The translations under genes were made by a program, and so were the position numbers. Of a DNA stretch of 64,000 nucleotides, positions 26,914 to 37,384 are shown piece by piece. How positions within the stretch are numbered: the stretch's first letter is position 1; every line of letters begins with the position of its first letter. The DNA is from Neorhizobium sp. NCHU2750 (GTDB taxonomy: Bacteria > Pseudomonadota > Alphaproteobacteria > Rhizobiales > Rhizobiaceae). The DNA lies in assembly GCF_003597675.1 (NCBI RefSeq), contig NZ_CP030827.1, positions 1,674,001 to 1,738,000 of the forward strand, given 5' to 3'. The notes under the pieces are model-generated. The model ran no database searches and had not been told where the DNA came from. It saw only the letters and a program-made list of their open reading frames with translations.

Positions 26914-27708
26914 TCAGGCACCCATCCGGCCAAGCCCGCGCACGAAGCTGCCGATCAGGTCCGCCAGGCTATCCGGTGCCTCGAGCGGCGAGAGATGCCC
27001 GACGCCTTTGAGGATATGGAGCTCCGCCTGCGGAATGCGTGGCAGGAGCTCTTGTCTCAGCACCGTCGGCGGGTCGACATGGTCGTTCTCGCCGGAAATC
27101 ACCAGCACTGGCACGGTTATATGCGCAACGTCGGCAGTGATGTCCTCCTGGCTTGTTGAGAGCGGCCATGCGGATTTTGCTGCGTCGGCGCCACGCAGGC
27201 TGTCGGCAATCACGCCCTCGAGATCGTCGGCGCCAAGTGGGCTACCGGCCAGCACCTGATCGACGGTCGCCATGATGCTCTCCCGGCTCGCATAGGCACC
27301 GACCATGCCCTGCCTGACCTCCAGAGGCATGCCGAGCGGCGAGGGCGGGGAGGGCGCGACGAGGACGAGGCCTGCAAGCCCCGTCGGCTGCCGCGAGGCG
27401 AGAAGCTGGGCAGCCTTGCCACCCATCGAGTGGCCCACGAGAACATAGCGATCGAGCCCGAGTGCATCGATCACCGCCTCTGCGTCGCCGGCAAGGTCCG
27501 TGAGCGCATAGTCACCGCCCGGTGCGTCATCCGATTTCCCCCAGCCACGCTGGTCGATCGCGATGGTGCGAAATTCCGGCTGCAGTCTTTCCGTCACATG
27601 CCGCCATGTCCGCGATGAACCTCCCCAATAGTGGAGGAAGACGAGGGCAGGCTGGCCCGCGCCAGCATCCTCAACATGGAGTTCGATATCCTTCGATCTG
27701 ATTTTCAT
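26914..27708 (-). CDS. Alpha/beta hydrolase
   Basis: A 264-residue alpha/beta-hydrolase. Seen are FLHYWGGSSRTWRHV (oxyanion HG-like loop with HYWG), IAIDQRGWGKSD, the nucleophile elbow VGHSMGGKAA (Ser), the acid in SGENDHVDPP, and the catalytic His in KGVGHLSPLEAP. Likely an esterase, lactonase or dehalogenase-like enzyme in the cytoplasm; the substrate is unknown. AAGGAAAG precedes the ATG. It lies on the same strand as a second, unrelated hydrolase (27828-28502), separated by a hexanucleotide-repeat spacer. Confidence 0.88.
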   Translation of the reverse strand: MKIRSKDIELHVEDAGAGQPALVFLHYWGGSSRTWRHVTERLQPEFRTIAIDQRGWGKSDDAPGGDYALTDLAGDAEAVIDALGLDRYVLVGHSMGGKAAQLLASRQPTGLAGLVLVAPSPPSPLGMPLEVRQGMVGAYASRESIMATVDQVLAGSPLGADDLEGVIADSLRGADAAKSAWPLSTSQEDITADVAHITVPVLVISGENDHVDPPTVLRQELLPRIPQAELHILKGVGHLSPLEAPDSLADLIGSFVRGLGRMGA

Positions 27709-27729
27709 GACGTCTTTCCTTTCAGGCCA

Positions 27730-27777
27730 GTGTCGGTACCTGTGCTGGTGCCCGTGCCGGTATCAGTGCGAGTATCG
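27730..27777. repeat. Degenerate hexanucleotide repeat, eight units
   Basis: Eight consecutive six-base units vary around GTGCCG (gtgtcg, gtacct, gtgctg, gtgccc, gtgccg, gtatca, gtgcga, gtatcg). It sits between two hydrolase genes, upstream of the one at 26914-27708. Confidence 0.6.
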
Positions 27778-27827
27778 GGGCCGGCGCGCATTGCGCCGGC
27801 ATCCCTCTTCTGTCCGCATGCCGTCTT

Positions 27828-28502
27828 TCAGGCGGCGGCCTGCAGGATGAACTGCGTCACGGCCTCGGGCTGCGACAGCATCGGCACATGGCTCGCCTCC
27901 ACATGGGTGACGGTCGCATTCATGCGGGCTGCCATGCGCTCCTGCTCGGCCCGCAGGATCGCCATGTCGTTATTGCCGATCATGTAATAGGTCGGCCGGG
28001 TCCGCCATGCGGCGGCGGTCAGCGTGCCGCCGAGTGCGGCGCCATTGACCGGCCCCTGCGTGGCGTAGAGCACGGCCTTGTCGGTCGCATCGAGATCCTG
28101 GGCAAACAGCGTCGAAACGCCCGTCTCGGTGAGCTTGAGAAAGCCCTGAGCATCCGGGCGGATCTCGGCATTGAGCGGTGCGGACTTGAACTGGGCGAAG
28201 AGCGAACCGGCCGATTCCCCGGCATCGGGGGCAAAGGCGTCGATATAGACGAGCCTTGCGACCTTCGGATCATTGCCGGCTTCGCCGATCACCGCACCGG
28301 CATAGCTGTGTCCGACCAGAACCACCTCGCCATCGGCGAGCGCGATCGCGCGGGTGACAGCCTTGACGTCTTCCTCGAAACTGGTGAGCGGCAGCTGTAC
28401 GGCAGTGACCTTCAGGCCCTTTGCAGCCAGAAGCGGAATGACGCGGGCCCAGCTGGAACCGTCTGCCCATGCGCCGTGAACAAGAATAATATTGGCAATC
28501 AT
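27828..28502 (-). CDS. Alpha/beta hydrolase, small esterase type
   Basis: A 224-residue alpha/beta-hydrolase of the short type resembling plant-esterase-like bacterial proteins. It begins NIILVHGAWADGSSWARVIP (HGAW oxyanion loop), has the nucleophile elbow LVGHSYAGAVIGEAG, and a late acid/His region (IGNNDMAI and ASHVPMLSQPE). Substrate unknown; cytoplasmic. AAGGAGAT precedes the ATG. It is divergent from a GlxA-type AraC regulator gene, which is a likely controller. Confidence 0.88.
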   Translation of the reverse strand: MIANIILVHGAWADGSSWARVIPLLAAKGLKVTAVQLPLTSFEEDVKAVTRAIALADGEVVLVGHSYAGAVIGEAGNDPKVARLVYIDAFAPDAGESAGSLFAQFKSAPLNAEIRPDAQGFLKLTETGVSTLFAQDLDATDKAVLYATQGPVNGAALGGTLTAAAWRTRPTYYMIGNNDMAILRAEQERMAARMNATVTHVEASHVPMLSQPEAVTQFILQAAA

Positions 28503-28784
28503 TGTCTTATCTCCTTTGGGTGTCCCCCACGGACAGGCATGCGCCGACCGGCCCTTTTAAAGAGCTTCGCCAGCGGTTCGCGACCGTTCGTGAATGGGTG
28601 TCGGGGAAGCGTTGAAATCGTCTCGCGTCCCGCCCTTTCTTCATCGCAATTATGCTCGCGCGCCGCAACGACGGCTCACATTGAGAAACTGCCAACCGTG
28701 TGCGATAACCTGCCTCGGGGGGATATGCCGCTTGCGGCAGAGATGTTGGGCAATGACGTCCCGCGGCGGACGGACGGGGTGCGG

Positions 28785-29750
28785 ATGCCGAAGCGGGATA
28801 TCGTTCTGGTCATACACGATGGCGTTCAGGCACTCGATGTCGCCGGCCCGCTCGATGTGTTCTCAGCCGCAAACGGATTTCTTGCCGAGGATGACCAATA
28901 CCGATGCCTGCTCGTGGCGCGGGAAAACGAGCCGGTCCGCTGCTCCAACGGCATGTGGATGATCCCCGACCTGACCTTCGATACTGCGGAGCGCCGCTTC
29001 GACACGGTTCTGGTTGCCGGCGGCCCGAGCCTGCCGCAAAGGGCAGAAGACGACGCCATGTCGGACTGGCTGCGCCGCTTTGCGACGCAGGCAAGCCGCT
29101 ACGGGTCGATCTGCAACGGCACTTTCGCGCTCGGCCATGCGGGCCTTCTCGATGGCAGGACGGTGACGACGCACTGGATCTGTTCGGCGGAACTGGCCGC
29201 ACGCTTTCCCAACACCCGCGTCGAACATGACCGTATCTATGCCCGCGACGACCGGCTCGTCACCTCGGCGGGCGTCACCGCCGGCATCGACTTGAGCCTC
29301 GCGCTGGTGGCGGAGGACCACGGTGCCGACGTGTCGCTGGCCTGTGCCAAGGGCCTCGTCGTGGTGGCGCAGCGGCAGGGCGGCCAGTCGCAGTTCAGCC
29401 CGCTGCTTCTGCCGGGCGAGACCATCACCCCGATCGCCAAGGTAAAGGCCTATGTGATGGAGAATATCGGCGAGGCCTTTCCGGTCGAAAGGCTGGCCGA
29501 GATCGCCGGCGTCAGCCCGCGCAGCATCGCGCGCATGTTCGTCCGCGAACTCGACATGACGCCCCACGAATTCGTCGAGAACATCCGTATCGATCACGCC
29601 CGTAATCTCCTGGAAGCGACCGATCTGGTCGCCAAGGCCGTGGCATTCGATTGCGGCTTTGCGAGCCCCGACCAGATGCGCAGCGCCTTTCAGCGCCGGC
29701 TAGGCGTCACGCCGCTGCGCTACCGCGAAAGTTTTCGCGCACTCGCCTAG
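28785..29750 (+). CDS. GlxA-type AraC family regulator (DJ-1/PfpI domain + HTH)
   Basis: A 321-residue regulator. The N-terminal half is a DJ-1/PfpI-like domain (DIVLVIHDGVQALDVAGPLDVFSAA, then VAGGPSLP and SICNGTFALGHAGLLDGR with the cysteine at the nucleophile position, THW and VTSAGVTAGIDLSLALV). The C-terminal ~100 residues form an AraC double helix-turn-helix (FPVERLAEIAGVSPRSIARMF, and VAFDCGFASPDQMRSAFQRRLG). The open frame continues far upstream but that part overlaps the hydrolase gene antisense and is not credited; 28725 is an alternative ATG. Likely regulates the divergent hydrolase gene. Confidence 0.88.
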   Translation: MPKRDIVLVIHDGVQALDVAGPLDVFSAANGFLAEDDQYRCLLVARENEPVRCSNGMWMIPDLTFDTAERRFDTVLVAGGPSLPQRAEDDAMSDWLRRFATQASRYGSICNGTFALGHAGLLDGRTVTTHWICSAELAARFPNTRVEHDRIYARDDRLVTSAGVTAGIDLSLALVAEDHGADVSLACAKGLVVVAQRQGGQSQFSPLLLPGETITPIAKVKAYVMENIGEAFPVERLAEIAGVSPRSIARMFVRELDMTPHEFVENIRIDHARNLLEATDLVAKAVAFDCGFASPDQMRSAFQRRLGVTPLRYRESFRALA

Positions 29751-29908
29751 GCACAAGGGCTCCGTTCGATCCAAGGCGCTGATTAGCCCCATGGATTGCC
29801 CCGGAATCCGGAACGCAATATTCTTCCCCCAAGGGATAGATTCGCAAATATTCACCCCTATATTGCGCCTTCCTTGTAAAAACATCTTCCAGTGGAAGCG
29901 TAATTCCC

Positions 29909-30831
<923 letters not shown>

Positions 30832-30835
<4 letters not shown>

Positions 30836-31593
30836 ATATCGAAGCGATCAAATCCATCTACTTCTTCGAGATGGCCCGCATGCGCCGCACGCTGTTGCAG
30901 AGCGTCATTTCACCGGTCATCACCACCTCGCTCTATTTCATTGTCTTCGGAACGGCGATCGGCTCGCGGATCCAGACGGTTGACGGCGTTCCCTACGGTT
31001 CCTTCATCACCCCCGGCCTGATCATGCTGACATTGCTGACGCAATGCACGGCAAACGGCTCGATCGGCATCTATTTCCCCAAATTCACCGGCACGATCTA
31101 CGAAATCCTCTCCGCCCCCGTGGCGATGACGGAAATCCTTGTCGGCTATGTCGGGGCGGCCGCCAGCAAGGGCCTGATCATCGGCCTGATCATCCTCGCC
31201 ACCGCCTCCTTCTTCGTCGAGATCCGCATCGCCCATCCCGTCCTGATGGTACTTTTTCTGGTGCTGACGGCCATCACCTTCAGCCTGTTCGGCTTCATCA
31301 TCGGCGTCTGGGCGAAGAATTTCGAACAGCTCAATATCGTGCCGATGCTGGTCGTGCCGCCGCTGACATTTCTCGGCGGAAGTTTTTACTCGATAGACAT
31401 GCTGCCGCCCTTCTGGCAGGCGGTAAGCCATCTCAATCCGGTGCTTTACCTCGTCTCCGGCTTCCGCTGGAGCTTTTACGAGATCGCCGACGTCAACCCG
31501 GTCGTCAGCCTCGTGATGATCGGCGTTTTCCTCGCCGTCTGCCTCTCGGTCCTCGGCTGGATGTTCAAGACGGGATACCGGTTGCGCAGCTGA
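30832..31593 (+). CDS. ABC-2 type permease, YadH-like
   Basis: A 253-residue inner-membrane permease with about six helices, of the ABC-2 family. [24 protein letters not shown] matches the conserved late loop of this family (the LPxxxxxxxxxNP segment), and the N-terminus has [21 protein letters not shown]. It couples to the YadG-like ATPase upstream (4-bp overlap). The exported substrate is unknown; drug, polysaccharide or lipid have been proposed for relatives. Confidence 0.9.
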
Positions 31594-31687
31594 CAGGGCT
31601 GCCATTCGTTGTCCGGCGTGGTCCCGGTTCGGGCCGGCGCTTCAAATGCAATGGATGCCTCCAAGGGGGCGGCCAGCGGAGGTCAAG

Positions 31688-32425
31688 ATGGAGAGATTTG
31701 ACGGCAGGCGCGTGCTGATCACCGGCGGCACAAGCGGCATGGGTCTCGCCGGCGCCCGCCGCATCATCGCCGAGGGCGGTAAGGTCATCCTGACGGGGTT
31801 GAACGAAGATCGTCTCCAGGCGGCACGGCAGGAATTCGGCAAAAGTGCACTGGTCGTCCGCAACGATGCCGCCGATCCGACCGCGACGGCGCTTGCCGGG
31901 ATCGTCGCCTCGGCAGGCCCTCTCGACGGCCTGTGGCTCAACGCTGCCTTCGCCACTCTGGCGGCGCCAGAGGAAATCAACGCCGCGGACTTCGATCGCA
32001 TGATGGCGACCAATGTCCGCGGACCGATGCTCCAGCTCGCCGCCCTTTCTCCCCATCTCGCAAAGGGCGCCTCCGTCGTCGTCACCTCGTCGAGTTCCAC
32101 CTATGAAGGAGCGGCCGCCACCAGCCTTTACGCTGCCACCAAGGGCGCGGTTGTGGCGATGGCGAGATCCTGGGCCACAGCTCTCGCGCCGCGCGGCATC
32201 CGCGTCAACACGCTTCTGCCCGGCCCGATCGAAACCAATTTCCGCAGCTTTCTGCCGGACGAGGCCCGCCGGGGTTTCGAGAATTTCGTCGTCGAACAGG
32301 TGCCGCTCGCACGCGCCGGAACCCCCGAGGAAGCTGCAGCCGTGGCGCTGTTCCTGCTGTCTTCGGATTCTTCCTATGTCACCGGAAGCCAGTATGCCGT
32401 CGATGGCGGGCTGATCATGCAGTGA
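31688..32425 (+). CDS. Short-chain dehydrogenase/reductase (SDR)
   Basis: A 245-residue classical SDR, an NAD(P)-dependent oxidoreductase. It has the cofactor motif TGGTSGMGLAGARR, LNAAF in place of NNAG, the catalytic Ser in VTSSSST, YAATK (Tyr-x-x-x-Lys), and GPIETNF after the active site. Substrate unknown. The start at 31688 is set by GGAGG upstream; the in-frame ATG at 31646 has no such site. It is convergent with the hydrolase at 32504. Confidence 0.92.
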   Translation: MERFDGRRVLITGGTSGMGLAGARRIIAEGGKVILTGLNEDRLQAARQEFGKSALVVRNDAADPTATALAGIVASAGPLDGLWLNAAFATLAAPEEINAADFDRMMATNVRGPMLQLAALSPHLAKGASVVVTSSSSTYEGAAATSLYAATKGAVVAMARSWATALAPRGIRVNTLLPGPIETNFRSFLPDEARRGFENFVVEQVPLARAGTPEEAAAVALFLLSSDSSYVTGSQYAVDGGLIMQ

Positions 32426-32503
32426 TGGTGGCATGAGGAGTGCGTGTGCGTTTCCTCTTGCTGCTGGCGGTTGTTCCTTGCCAGATCTGCGCTGAAAGCC
32501 GGA

Positions 32504-33307
32504 TCAGCCCTGAAGGAATGACGTGATCTCGGCGTTGACACGCTCGAAGCGTTCGATCGCCAGCATGTGGGAGGCGCCCTCGATGACAACCAGGCGCGAA
32601 TTTCCAATCCGTTCTGCCATCTGGCCGGCAGCGGTCGGCGGCGTGCTCGGGTCCTGGTCACCGACGAGAATGAGCGTCGGGCATCGGATCGCGTCCAGCC
32701 TGTCATGCAGGTCGAAACCGGCGATCATCTCCCACATCGCGGCATGGACCTGCGGGTTTCCGGCCAGGAGAACCTTGGTGACGCGGTCGATTACATGCGG
32801 GCGCTCGGCAAGCGTTGCCGGCGTAAACCACCGCTGCAGCGTCGGCTCCAGGATCGCGGCCATGCCGCTTTGCCGGACAGTCTGGGCACGCAGGCGCATC
32901 CCCTCTCTTGCGGCCGTCGGAAAGGTTGATGCGGTCGCAACGAGGGTGAGGGACAAGGTCATGTCCGGCTGGGCCAGTGCGAAGGTCTGGGCGATCATCC
33001 CGCCCACGGATATGCCGACAATGTGTGCGGCCCGATGACCCGAGGCCTCGATGACGGATTTCACTCTGGCCGCCATAACCTCGAAGGAAAAATCCTCTGG
33101 CAAAGCCGGAGACAGGCCGTGTCCGGGCAGGTCGAAGGCAATGACGTCATAGGCGTGACGGAGACCGTCGATCTGCATGTCCCAATGGGTCAGGTCATAG
33201 CCGACCGGATGGATGAGCAGCACCGCCTCGGCATCCGCTGGTCCGGTCCTTATCCAGTTGATCCGGCTCTCCCGGTCTTCGCCGCCATGTTGGTTCTGAT
33301 TGGGCAT
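32504..33307 (-). CDS. Alpha/beta hydrolase, 3-oxoadipate enol-lactonase-like
   Basis: A 267-residue alpha/beta-hydrolase. Seen are LLIHPVGYDLTHWDMQI, IAFDLPGHGLS, the nucleophile elbow VGISVGGMIAQ (Gly-x-Ser-x-Gly), the acid in VGDQDPSTPP, and His in EGASHMLAIERFE. The lay-out resembles PcaD and related hydrolases, though no protocatechuate-pathway genes are visible nearby. The start at 33307 has AAAGG upstream; a slightly longer frame to 33322 is possible. It is divergent from a HxlR-type regulator, its likely controller. Confidence 0.88.
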   Translation of the reverse strand: MPNQNQHGGEDRESRINWIRTGPADAEAVLLIHPVGYDLTHWDMQIDGLRHAYDVIAFDLPGHGLSPALPEDFSFEVMAARVKSVIEASGHRAAHIVGISVGGMIAQTFALAQPDMTLSLTLVATASTFPTAAREGMRLRAQTVRQSGMAAILEPTLQRWFTPATLAERPHVIDRVTKVLLAGNPQVHAAMWEMIAGFDLHDRLDAIRCPTLILVGDQDPSTPPTAAGQMAERIGNSRLVVIEGASHMLAIERFERVNAEITSFLQG

Positions 33308-33463
33308 TGCTCTGCCTTTCACAATTCAATTTCGCCGGCCGTCCGTTGTGGTCGGCGGTATCGATGCCTAAGAGAGATGGGACGAAAGCGGAAGAAGGCA
33401 CTTTGAAGTAACAGGCCGCCGGGCCGAAGCGCCACAGATCGGCAGCCCCAGATCGAGAGTACT

Positions 33464-33832
33464 ATGTCGAACCGAAGCGAACTTGCCATTGTCCCTGAAC
33501 AGCCGGAGCCGGAATGCGAGCTTTTCGGCCTTCTCGAAATGCTGTCCGGTCCCTGGACGATGCATATTCTGTGCCTGCTGGCGATGAACGGACCTTTGCG
33601 GTTTGCGGTGCTCCAGCGGCATATCGAGGGGATATCGACAAGGGTGCTGACCGTCCGGCTGCGGGCGCTTGAAAGACGCGGTCTGATCACCCGCAGCATC
33701 CGCGACACCGTGCCACCCGAAGTGATCTATGCGCCCACCCCGCGCCTTGAGGAAATGCGCCAGGTCATCAAAGGGCTTCATATTCTGGCAAGCAAATGGG
33801 CCGAGGAAGACCGCGCGATGGATGCGGCTTAG
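33464..33832 (+). CDS. HxlR family transcriptional regulator
   Basis: A 122-residue single-domain winged-helix regulator of the HxlR/MarR-like family. Seen are the pattern GPWTMHILCLLAMNGPLRFAVLQRHIEGISTRVLTVRLRALERRGLI and the wing segment REDT-like RDTVPPEVIYAPTP. A cysteine lies at about residue 18, and HxlR relatives sometimes sense oxidants or aldehydes through such residues. It is divergent from the alpha/beta-hydrolase gene, with ~155 bp between. Confidence 0.9.
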   Translation: MSNRSELAIVPEQPEPECELFGLLEMLSGPWTMHILCLLAMNGPLRFAVLQRHIEGISTRVLTVRLRALERRGLITRSIRDTVPPEVIYAPTPRLEEMRQVIKGLHILASKWAEEDRAMDAA

Positions 33833-33865
33833 CTTCCGGCGTGGAAGCTATTATACGGATGCCTT

Positions 33866-35116
33866 CTAATCCCGAGTATATGGGAGTGTGGGGCGAGAGC
33901 GAAATTTCTCCAGCGCCGCAATCAATTCCCCTGACGCGCGATAGAGCGGTGTGTGCCCGCGCAAGAGTATCTGGCTGCTGCGCCGGTAGGCCGCGCGGCG
34001 GATATCCACCGCGCCATCGACCGATCGGGCGTCGAGCGTGGTATCCAGCATGCCGGCCGGATTTTCGATGCGGATGCCAAGGTCGGAATAGGACGGGGAG
34101 ATCTGCGGAAGCCCGGTGGCGATCTGGTTTGCGACGCTACCGGGGATCAATGCTGCCGCAGCGAGGCAGCATCCGCCCGAAACCGCGAGAGACGCATGCG
34201 TGGTCTGCGGCGTGAAATATCGGACGGCGATATGCCCGCCGGCGCGGGGCGGGGCGACGATACAGGCCTTCGGCACGGTCTCGCTCTGCTCGATCTCCGC
34301 ACGCGTCATCAATTGCCCGTCCTTCCGGCACAGGCCCATGCGCAGCGCGGCTTCCACCCAGACCTGCTTGAACCGGCTCTTGAATTCGAGATCCGCCTCC
34401 AGTTCGGCAACCGGCTCCTCGGCCGTCTTGCCGAAATCGGCAGCCCTGGCGATCACCATCGGCACGGCGACATCGACGCAGGAGACGACATGACCGGCAA
34501 TCTCGTCGATCGCGGAACCGGTGGGCAGGAGATGTCCCGTCTTGCTTCCGGTCGGCGCGTGGAGGAACAGATCGACCAGCGGGAACGAGCCGTCGACGCC
34601 CGGTATCTCGGCGCATTTGGACCGGCCGCCGGTATCGCGCTCCATGCGCGCAGTGGTCACCACGCCGGTATTGGTATTGGCGATTTCGGCCTCCACCATG
34701 CCCGAGACGCTGCCCTCGATAAATCCGCAATCGAGCGCCCACATCAACAGGGCCGATGACATGTTGCCGCAATTCACGCTCCAGTCGATGCGTCCGTGAT
34801 CCGACGCCAGTTGCGCAAGCGTGCTGACGATCCGGCGCTTGCCGTCGACCTCTTCGACACGCGCCAGAAAGACCTTGTTGCTGGTTGCGGGCCCACGCCC
34901 CAGCCCGGTGATCTGGCGATTGCCCTTGAGCGTGCCGTCAAGCGGCACACCCATCAGATGGCGCAGCAGTTCCTCGCGCAGATGCGGCTCTGCCGGAACC
35001 AGATCTTCCCATAAAACGAGCCCCGTCGACGTTCCGCCGCGCATGTGATGAACCGGAAACTCCGTTTCGCCAGCGGCGCGGCGAATGCTGAGAAAGCGAT
35101 CGGTCTGTGCGGACAT
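33866..35116 (-). CDS. PrpF-family isomerase (4-oxalomesaconate tautomerase-like)
   Basis: A 416-residue PrpF-family enzyme with the duplicated diaminopimelate-epimerase fold. Seen are FPVHHMRGGTSTGLVLWEDLVP, SVNCGNMSSAL (first catalytic-type Cys), NTNTGVVTTA, and SGGCCLAAAALIPG in the second half (second Cys). Known members include PrpF (aconitate isomerase) and GalD (4-oxalomesaconate tautomerase in gallate degradation). Length (~390 to 416) fits. No methylcitrate or gallate genes are visible in this window, so the substrate is open. Confidence 0.85.
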   Translation of the reverse strand: MSAQTDRFLSIRRAAGETEFPVHHMRGGTSTGLVLWEDLVPAEPHLREELLRHLMGVPLDGTLKGNRQITGLGRGPATSNKVFLARVEEVDGKRRIVSTLAQLASDHGRIDWSVNCGNMSSALLMWALDCGFIEGSVSGMVEAEIANTNTGVVTTARMERDTGGRSKCAEIPGVDGSFPLVDLFLHAPTGSKTGHLLPTGSAIDEIAGHVVSCVDVAVPMVIARAADFGKTAEEPVAELEADLEFKSRFKQVWVEAALRMGLCRKDGQLMTRAEIEQSETVPKACIVAPPRAGGHIAVRYFTPQTTHASLAVSGGCCLAAAALIPGSVANQIATGLPQISPSYSDLGIRIENPAGMLDTTLDARSVDGAVDIRRAAYRRSSQILLRGHTPLYRASGELIAALEKFRSRPTLPYTRD

Positions 35117-35409
35117 GGAGCAGGATACCTCTCGAACGGCAAAGGCGAGACCGGGCGCGCCGCCTTGTTATTGAAGCGCGTTCGACCGCCTCGTGAAATA
35201 AAGCTCGGATCGAAGGTCCGCAACGGCTGAGAAGTTGACTTGAGGCTGATGACCCGGCGGCGAGTACACGCCGAAGTGGAGTGACACATCGAATCCGAGA
35301 GACTGCGATGCGACCTATGCGATACATCCGCACATTGTGACCCTTCAGGTCAGCCGCTATAAGGTGATTGATTGTTCTATTTTGATTTCGGGTGCGCGAC
35401 GTGGAGACA

Positions 35410-35751
35410 ATGACACTCTGGAGGCCGGTCGGACCGGCGGAACTGGAACTGATCAGGCAAAGCGGCATGCGCGCATTCCCGCCGCGACTGCCGGACCAGC
35501 CGATCTTCTATCCCGTCCTCAGCGAGGATTACGCGATCCGCATCGCGCGGGACTGGAACGTTGGTCGGGATGGTGCCGGCTATGTCACGCGATTTGAGGT
35601 GTTGACCTCCTTCCTTGACGGCTTTGCCGCACAGGAAGCCGGCGGCAAGGCTCTCCGCGAATACTGGATACCCGCCGAAGAACTCGAAAATTTCAATGCG
35701 GCTATCGTCGGGGAAATTGTCGTCACGAGAACCTTCGAGCGCGAGATGTGA
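35410..35751 (+). CDS. Small protein of the 'ADP-ribosylation/crystallin J1' annotated group
   Basis: A 113-residue protein. It reads TLWRPVGPAELELIRQSG, FPPRLPDQPIFYPVLSEDYA, IARDWNV and YVTRFEV, and ends REYWIPAEELENFN...IVGEIVVT, a compact pattern often annotated 'ADP-ribosylation/crystallin J1' in bacteria. The name does not establish a biochemical role. The start ATG at 35410 has TGGAGA upstream; a GTG lies 18 bases before it. Confidence 0.75.
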   Translation: MTLWRPVGPAELELIRQSGMRAFPPRLPDQPIFYPVLSEDYAIRIARDWNVGRDGAGYVTRFEVLTSFLDGFAAQEAGGKALREYWIPAEELENFNAAIVGEIVVTRTFEREM

Positions 35752-35875
35752 TGCCGCTTCGGGCTGATTGCGAGGGGCGAGGTGCCTCCCGCTGCCGGTT
35801 TGGGAGGGAGGATAATCCATGTGATGACCCGGCCGATATTCGGTCGTTCGATGTCACGGATTGGGCAGGTGATCG

Positions 35876-36643
35876 ATGCGAATAGGGTATTTTCTGCTAG
35901 CGGTAGGGGCTCTGTCTCTGAGCGCATTTTTCGCTCACGCGGATGATCGCGACCGGCCGGCCGCACACGCTCTGCCGATGGCGCAAATCCTTGCGCCAGA
36001 CAGCGGCTTTTCATTCGCGGAAAACCCGGATCAGGTGAAGAAGCGGCTCGGCGCTTCCTGGCGAGTGAGTGAGCATGCAGAATTTATTGTCCGGAGAAGC
36101 CAAGGCAAGTTTGTCTCTGAGCAGCGCTTCCTGGAAAGCCTGCTTGCCTCCGCCGATCAGGCGCAGACGCAGCGGTTCTACAGGTTCTATTTCTCGTCGC
36201 CGGTTACCGGTTCGCGGCTTTACCGCGTCGTCCATCTGATGAAACGGGACGTTGAACTCGGTGGGTTGCTGCCATTGGCTGAATGGCCGAACCTCGTGTT
36301 GGCGCGATGGGGCGCACCGGCACTCGTCGGAAACTGGTTTTGGCAGGGCGATATCAGCACGACCTACTATCTCGACCGGCGGCACAATGTGCTTAGGGAC
36401 GGTGCAACGCGCTGCCGGGGCGACGCTCTGGCCTTCTATGATCTTGCTGAAAAATCGGCGTCGGAACTGGATGTTCTGCTTCGCCACCTGGCCCGGAGTG
36501 GTTGCGCCTACTTTCTGCAGATCACGGCTAAAAGCCTGTCAAACGGTGTAATCGAACAGGTCGCTTCATCGGTGACGGATATCGGTCTGGCAGCGGAAGA
36601 TGCGCGACAACGCCTGATGCTCGGATACTCGCCACGAGGCTAG
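35876..36643 (+). CDS. Secreted hypothetical protein
   Basis: A 255-residue protein with a signal peptide (MRIGYFLLAVGALSLSAFFAHAD), probably cleaved after AHA. The mature part has Arg/Tyr-rich blocks (RFYRFYFSSPVTGSRLYRVVHLM, WGAPALVGNWFWQGDIST) and two cysteines (CRG and GCAYF). No family is recognised. AGGTG precedes the ATG. It stands alone between two small genes and is somewhat lower in GC than its neighbours. Confidence 0.75.
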   Translation: MRIGYFLLAVGALSLSAFFAHADDRDRPAAHALPMAQILAPDSGFSFAENPDQVKKRLGASWRVSEHAEFIVRRSQGKFVSEQRFLESLLASADQAQTQRFYRFYFSSPVTGSRLYRVVHLMKRDVELGGLLPLAEWPNLVLARWGAPALVGNWFWQGDISTTYYLDRRHNVLRDGATRCRGDALAFYDLAEKSASELDVLLRHLARSGCAYFLQITAKSLSNGVIEQVASSVTDIGLAAEDARQRLMLGYSPRG

Positions 36644-36725
36644 GCAACGTGATTTGGCGGCGAACTGCATTGCCGTCGCGTGCTCTCTGTGCTGATATCC
36701 CCCGAAATAAGAGGGGCGTGACACA

Positions 36726-37169
36726 GTGATCAGACCGGCAGTCGCAGCGGACGAAACGAATATCAGGGCCTGTGCCGAAAGCGCCTATACGCGCTATATC
36801 GAGGCGATCGGCAGGCGGCCGGCGCCTATGGATGCGGATTTCGCAGCAAAGATTTCTGCCGGCGAGGTCTATGTCGCCGAGGATGACGATGGCGTATTTC
36901 AGGGCTTCATCGTCTTCTTCCCCGATGACGGCCACATGTTTCTGGAAAATGTCGCGGTCATGCCGTCCGCCGCGGGCAAAGGCGTCGGCAAGTCTCTGAT
37001 CGGCTTCTGCGAAGCGGAGGCCCGCCGGCAGGGGCTCTCGGCGATCGAACTCTATACCAACGAGAAGATGATCGAGAACCTGTCGATCTATCCACGCTTG
37101 GGCTATGTCGAGACCGACCGGCGCAGCGAGAACGGTTTCAACCGGGTGTTCTTCGAAAAGAAGCTCTGA
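36726..37169 (+). CDS. GNAT family N-acetyltransferase
   Basis: A 147-residue GNAT acetyltransferase. The acetyl-CoA pyrophosphate loop is visible as VAVMPSAAGKGVGKSLI (a Q/R-x-x-G-x-G/A-like segment) preceded by MFLENVAVM, and followed by ARRQGLSAIELYTNEKM and LGYVETDRRSENGFNRVFF. Acceptor unknown; cytoplasmic. It starts at GTG 36726. Stands alone on the plus strand. Confidence 0.87.
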   Translation: MIRPAVAADETNIRACAESAYTRYIEAIGRRPAPMDADFAAKISAGEVYVAEDDDGVFQGFIVFFPDDGHMFLENVAVMPSAAGKGVGKSLIGFCEAEARRQGLSAIELYTNEKMIENLSIYPRLGYVETDRRSENGFNRVFFEKKL

Positions 37170-37384
37170 GGTTTCCAAAGCCACACGGGAAACCAAAATC
37201 CGCCAAATTTCCCACCCGCCACGCCCGCGGCACTCTTGCTGCGTGTGAGCTATCTGCGTAACAGACCTTAATCCCGCCACAGGGTTGCGATTAGGCCATC
37301 CTCAGAGAGGGCACGCGGTCGGCGTGGCCGGGACTTATCCGGTGCAGGTCCGGAAAAACCTGTCTTGTCAGAAAGAAACGTGAA

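Noticed and set aside
27888..28784. Upstream extension of the GlxA-type regulator frame by ~300 codons
   Set aside because: It overlaps the hydrolase gene in antisense and shows no domain; the family start is near 28785.
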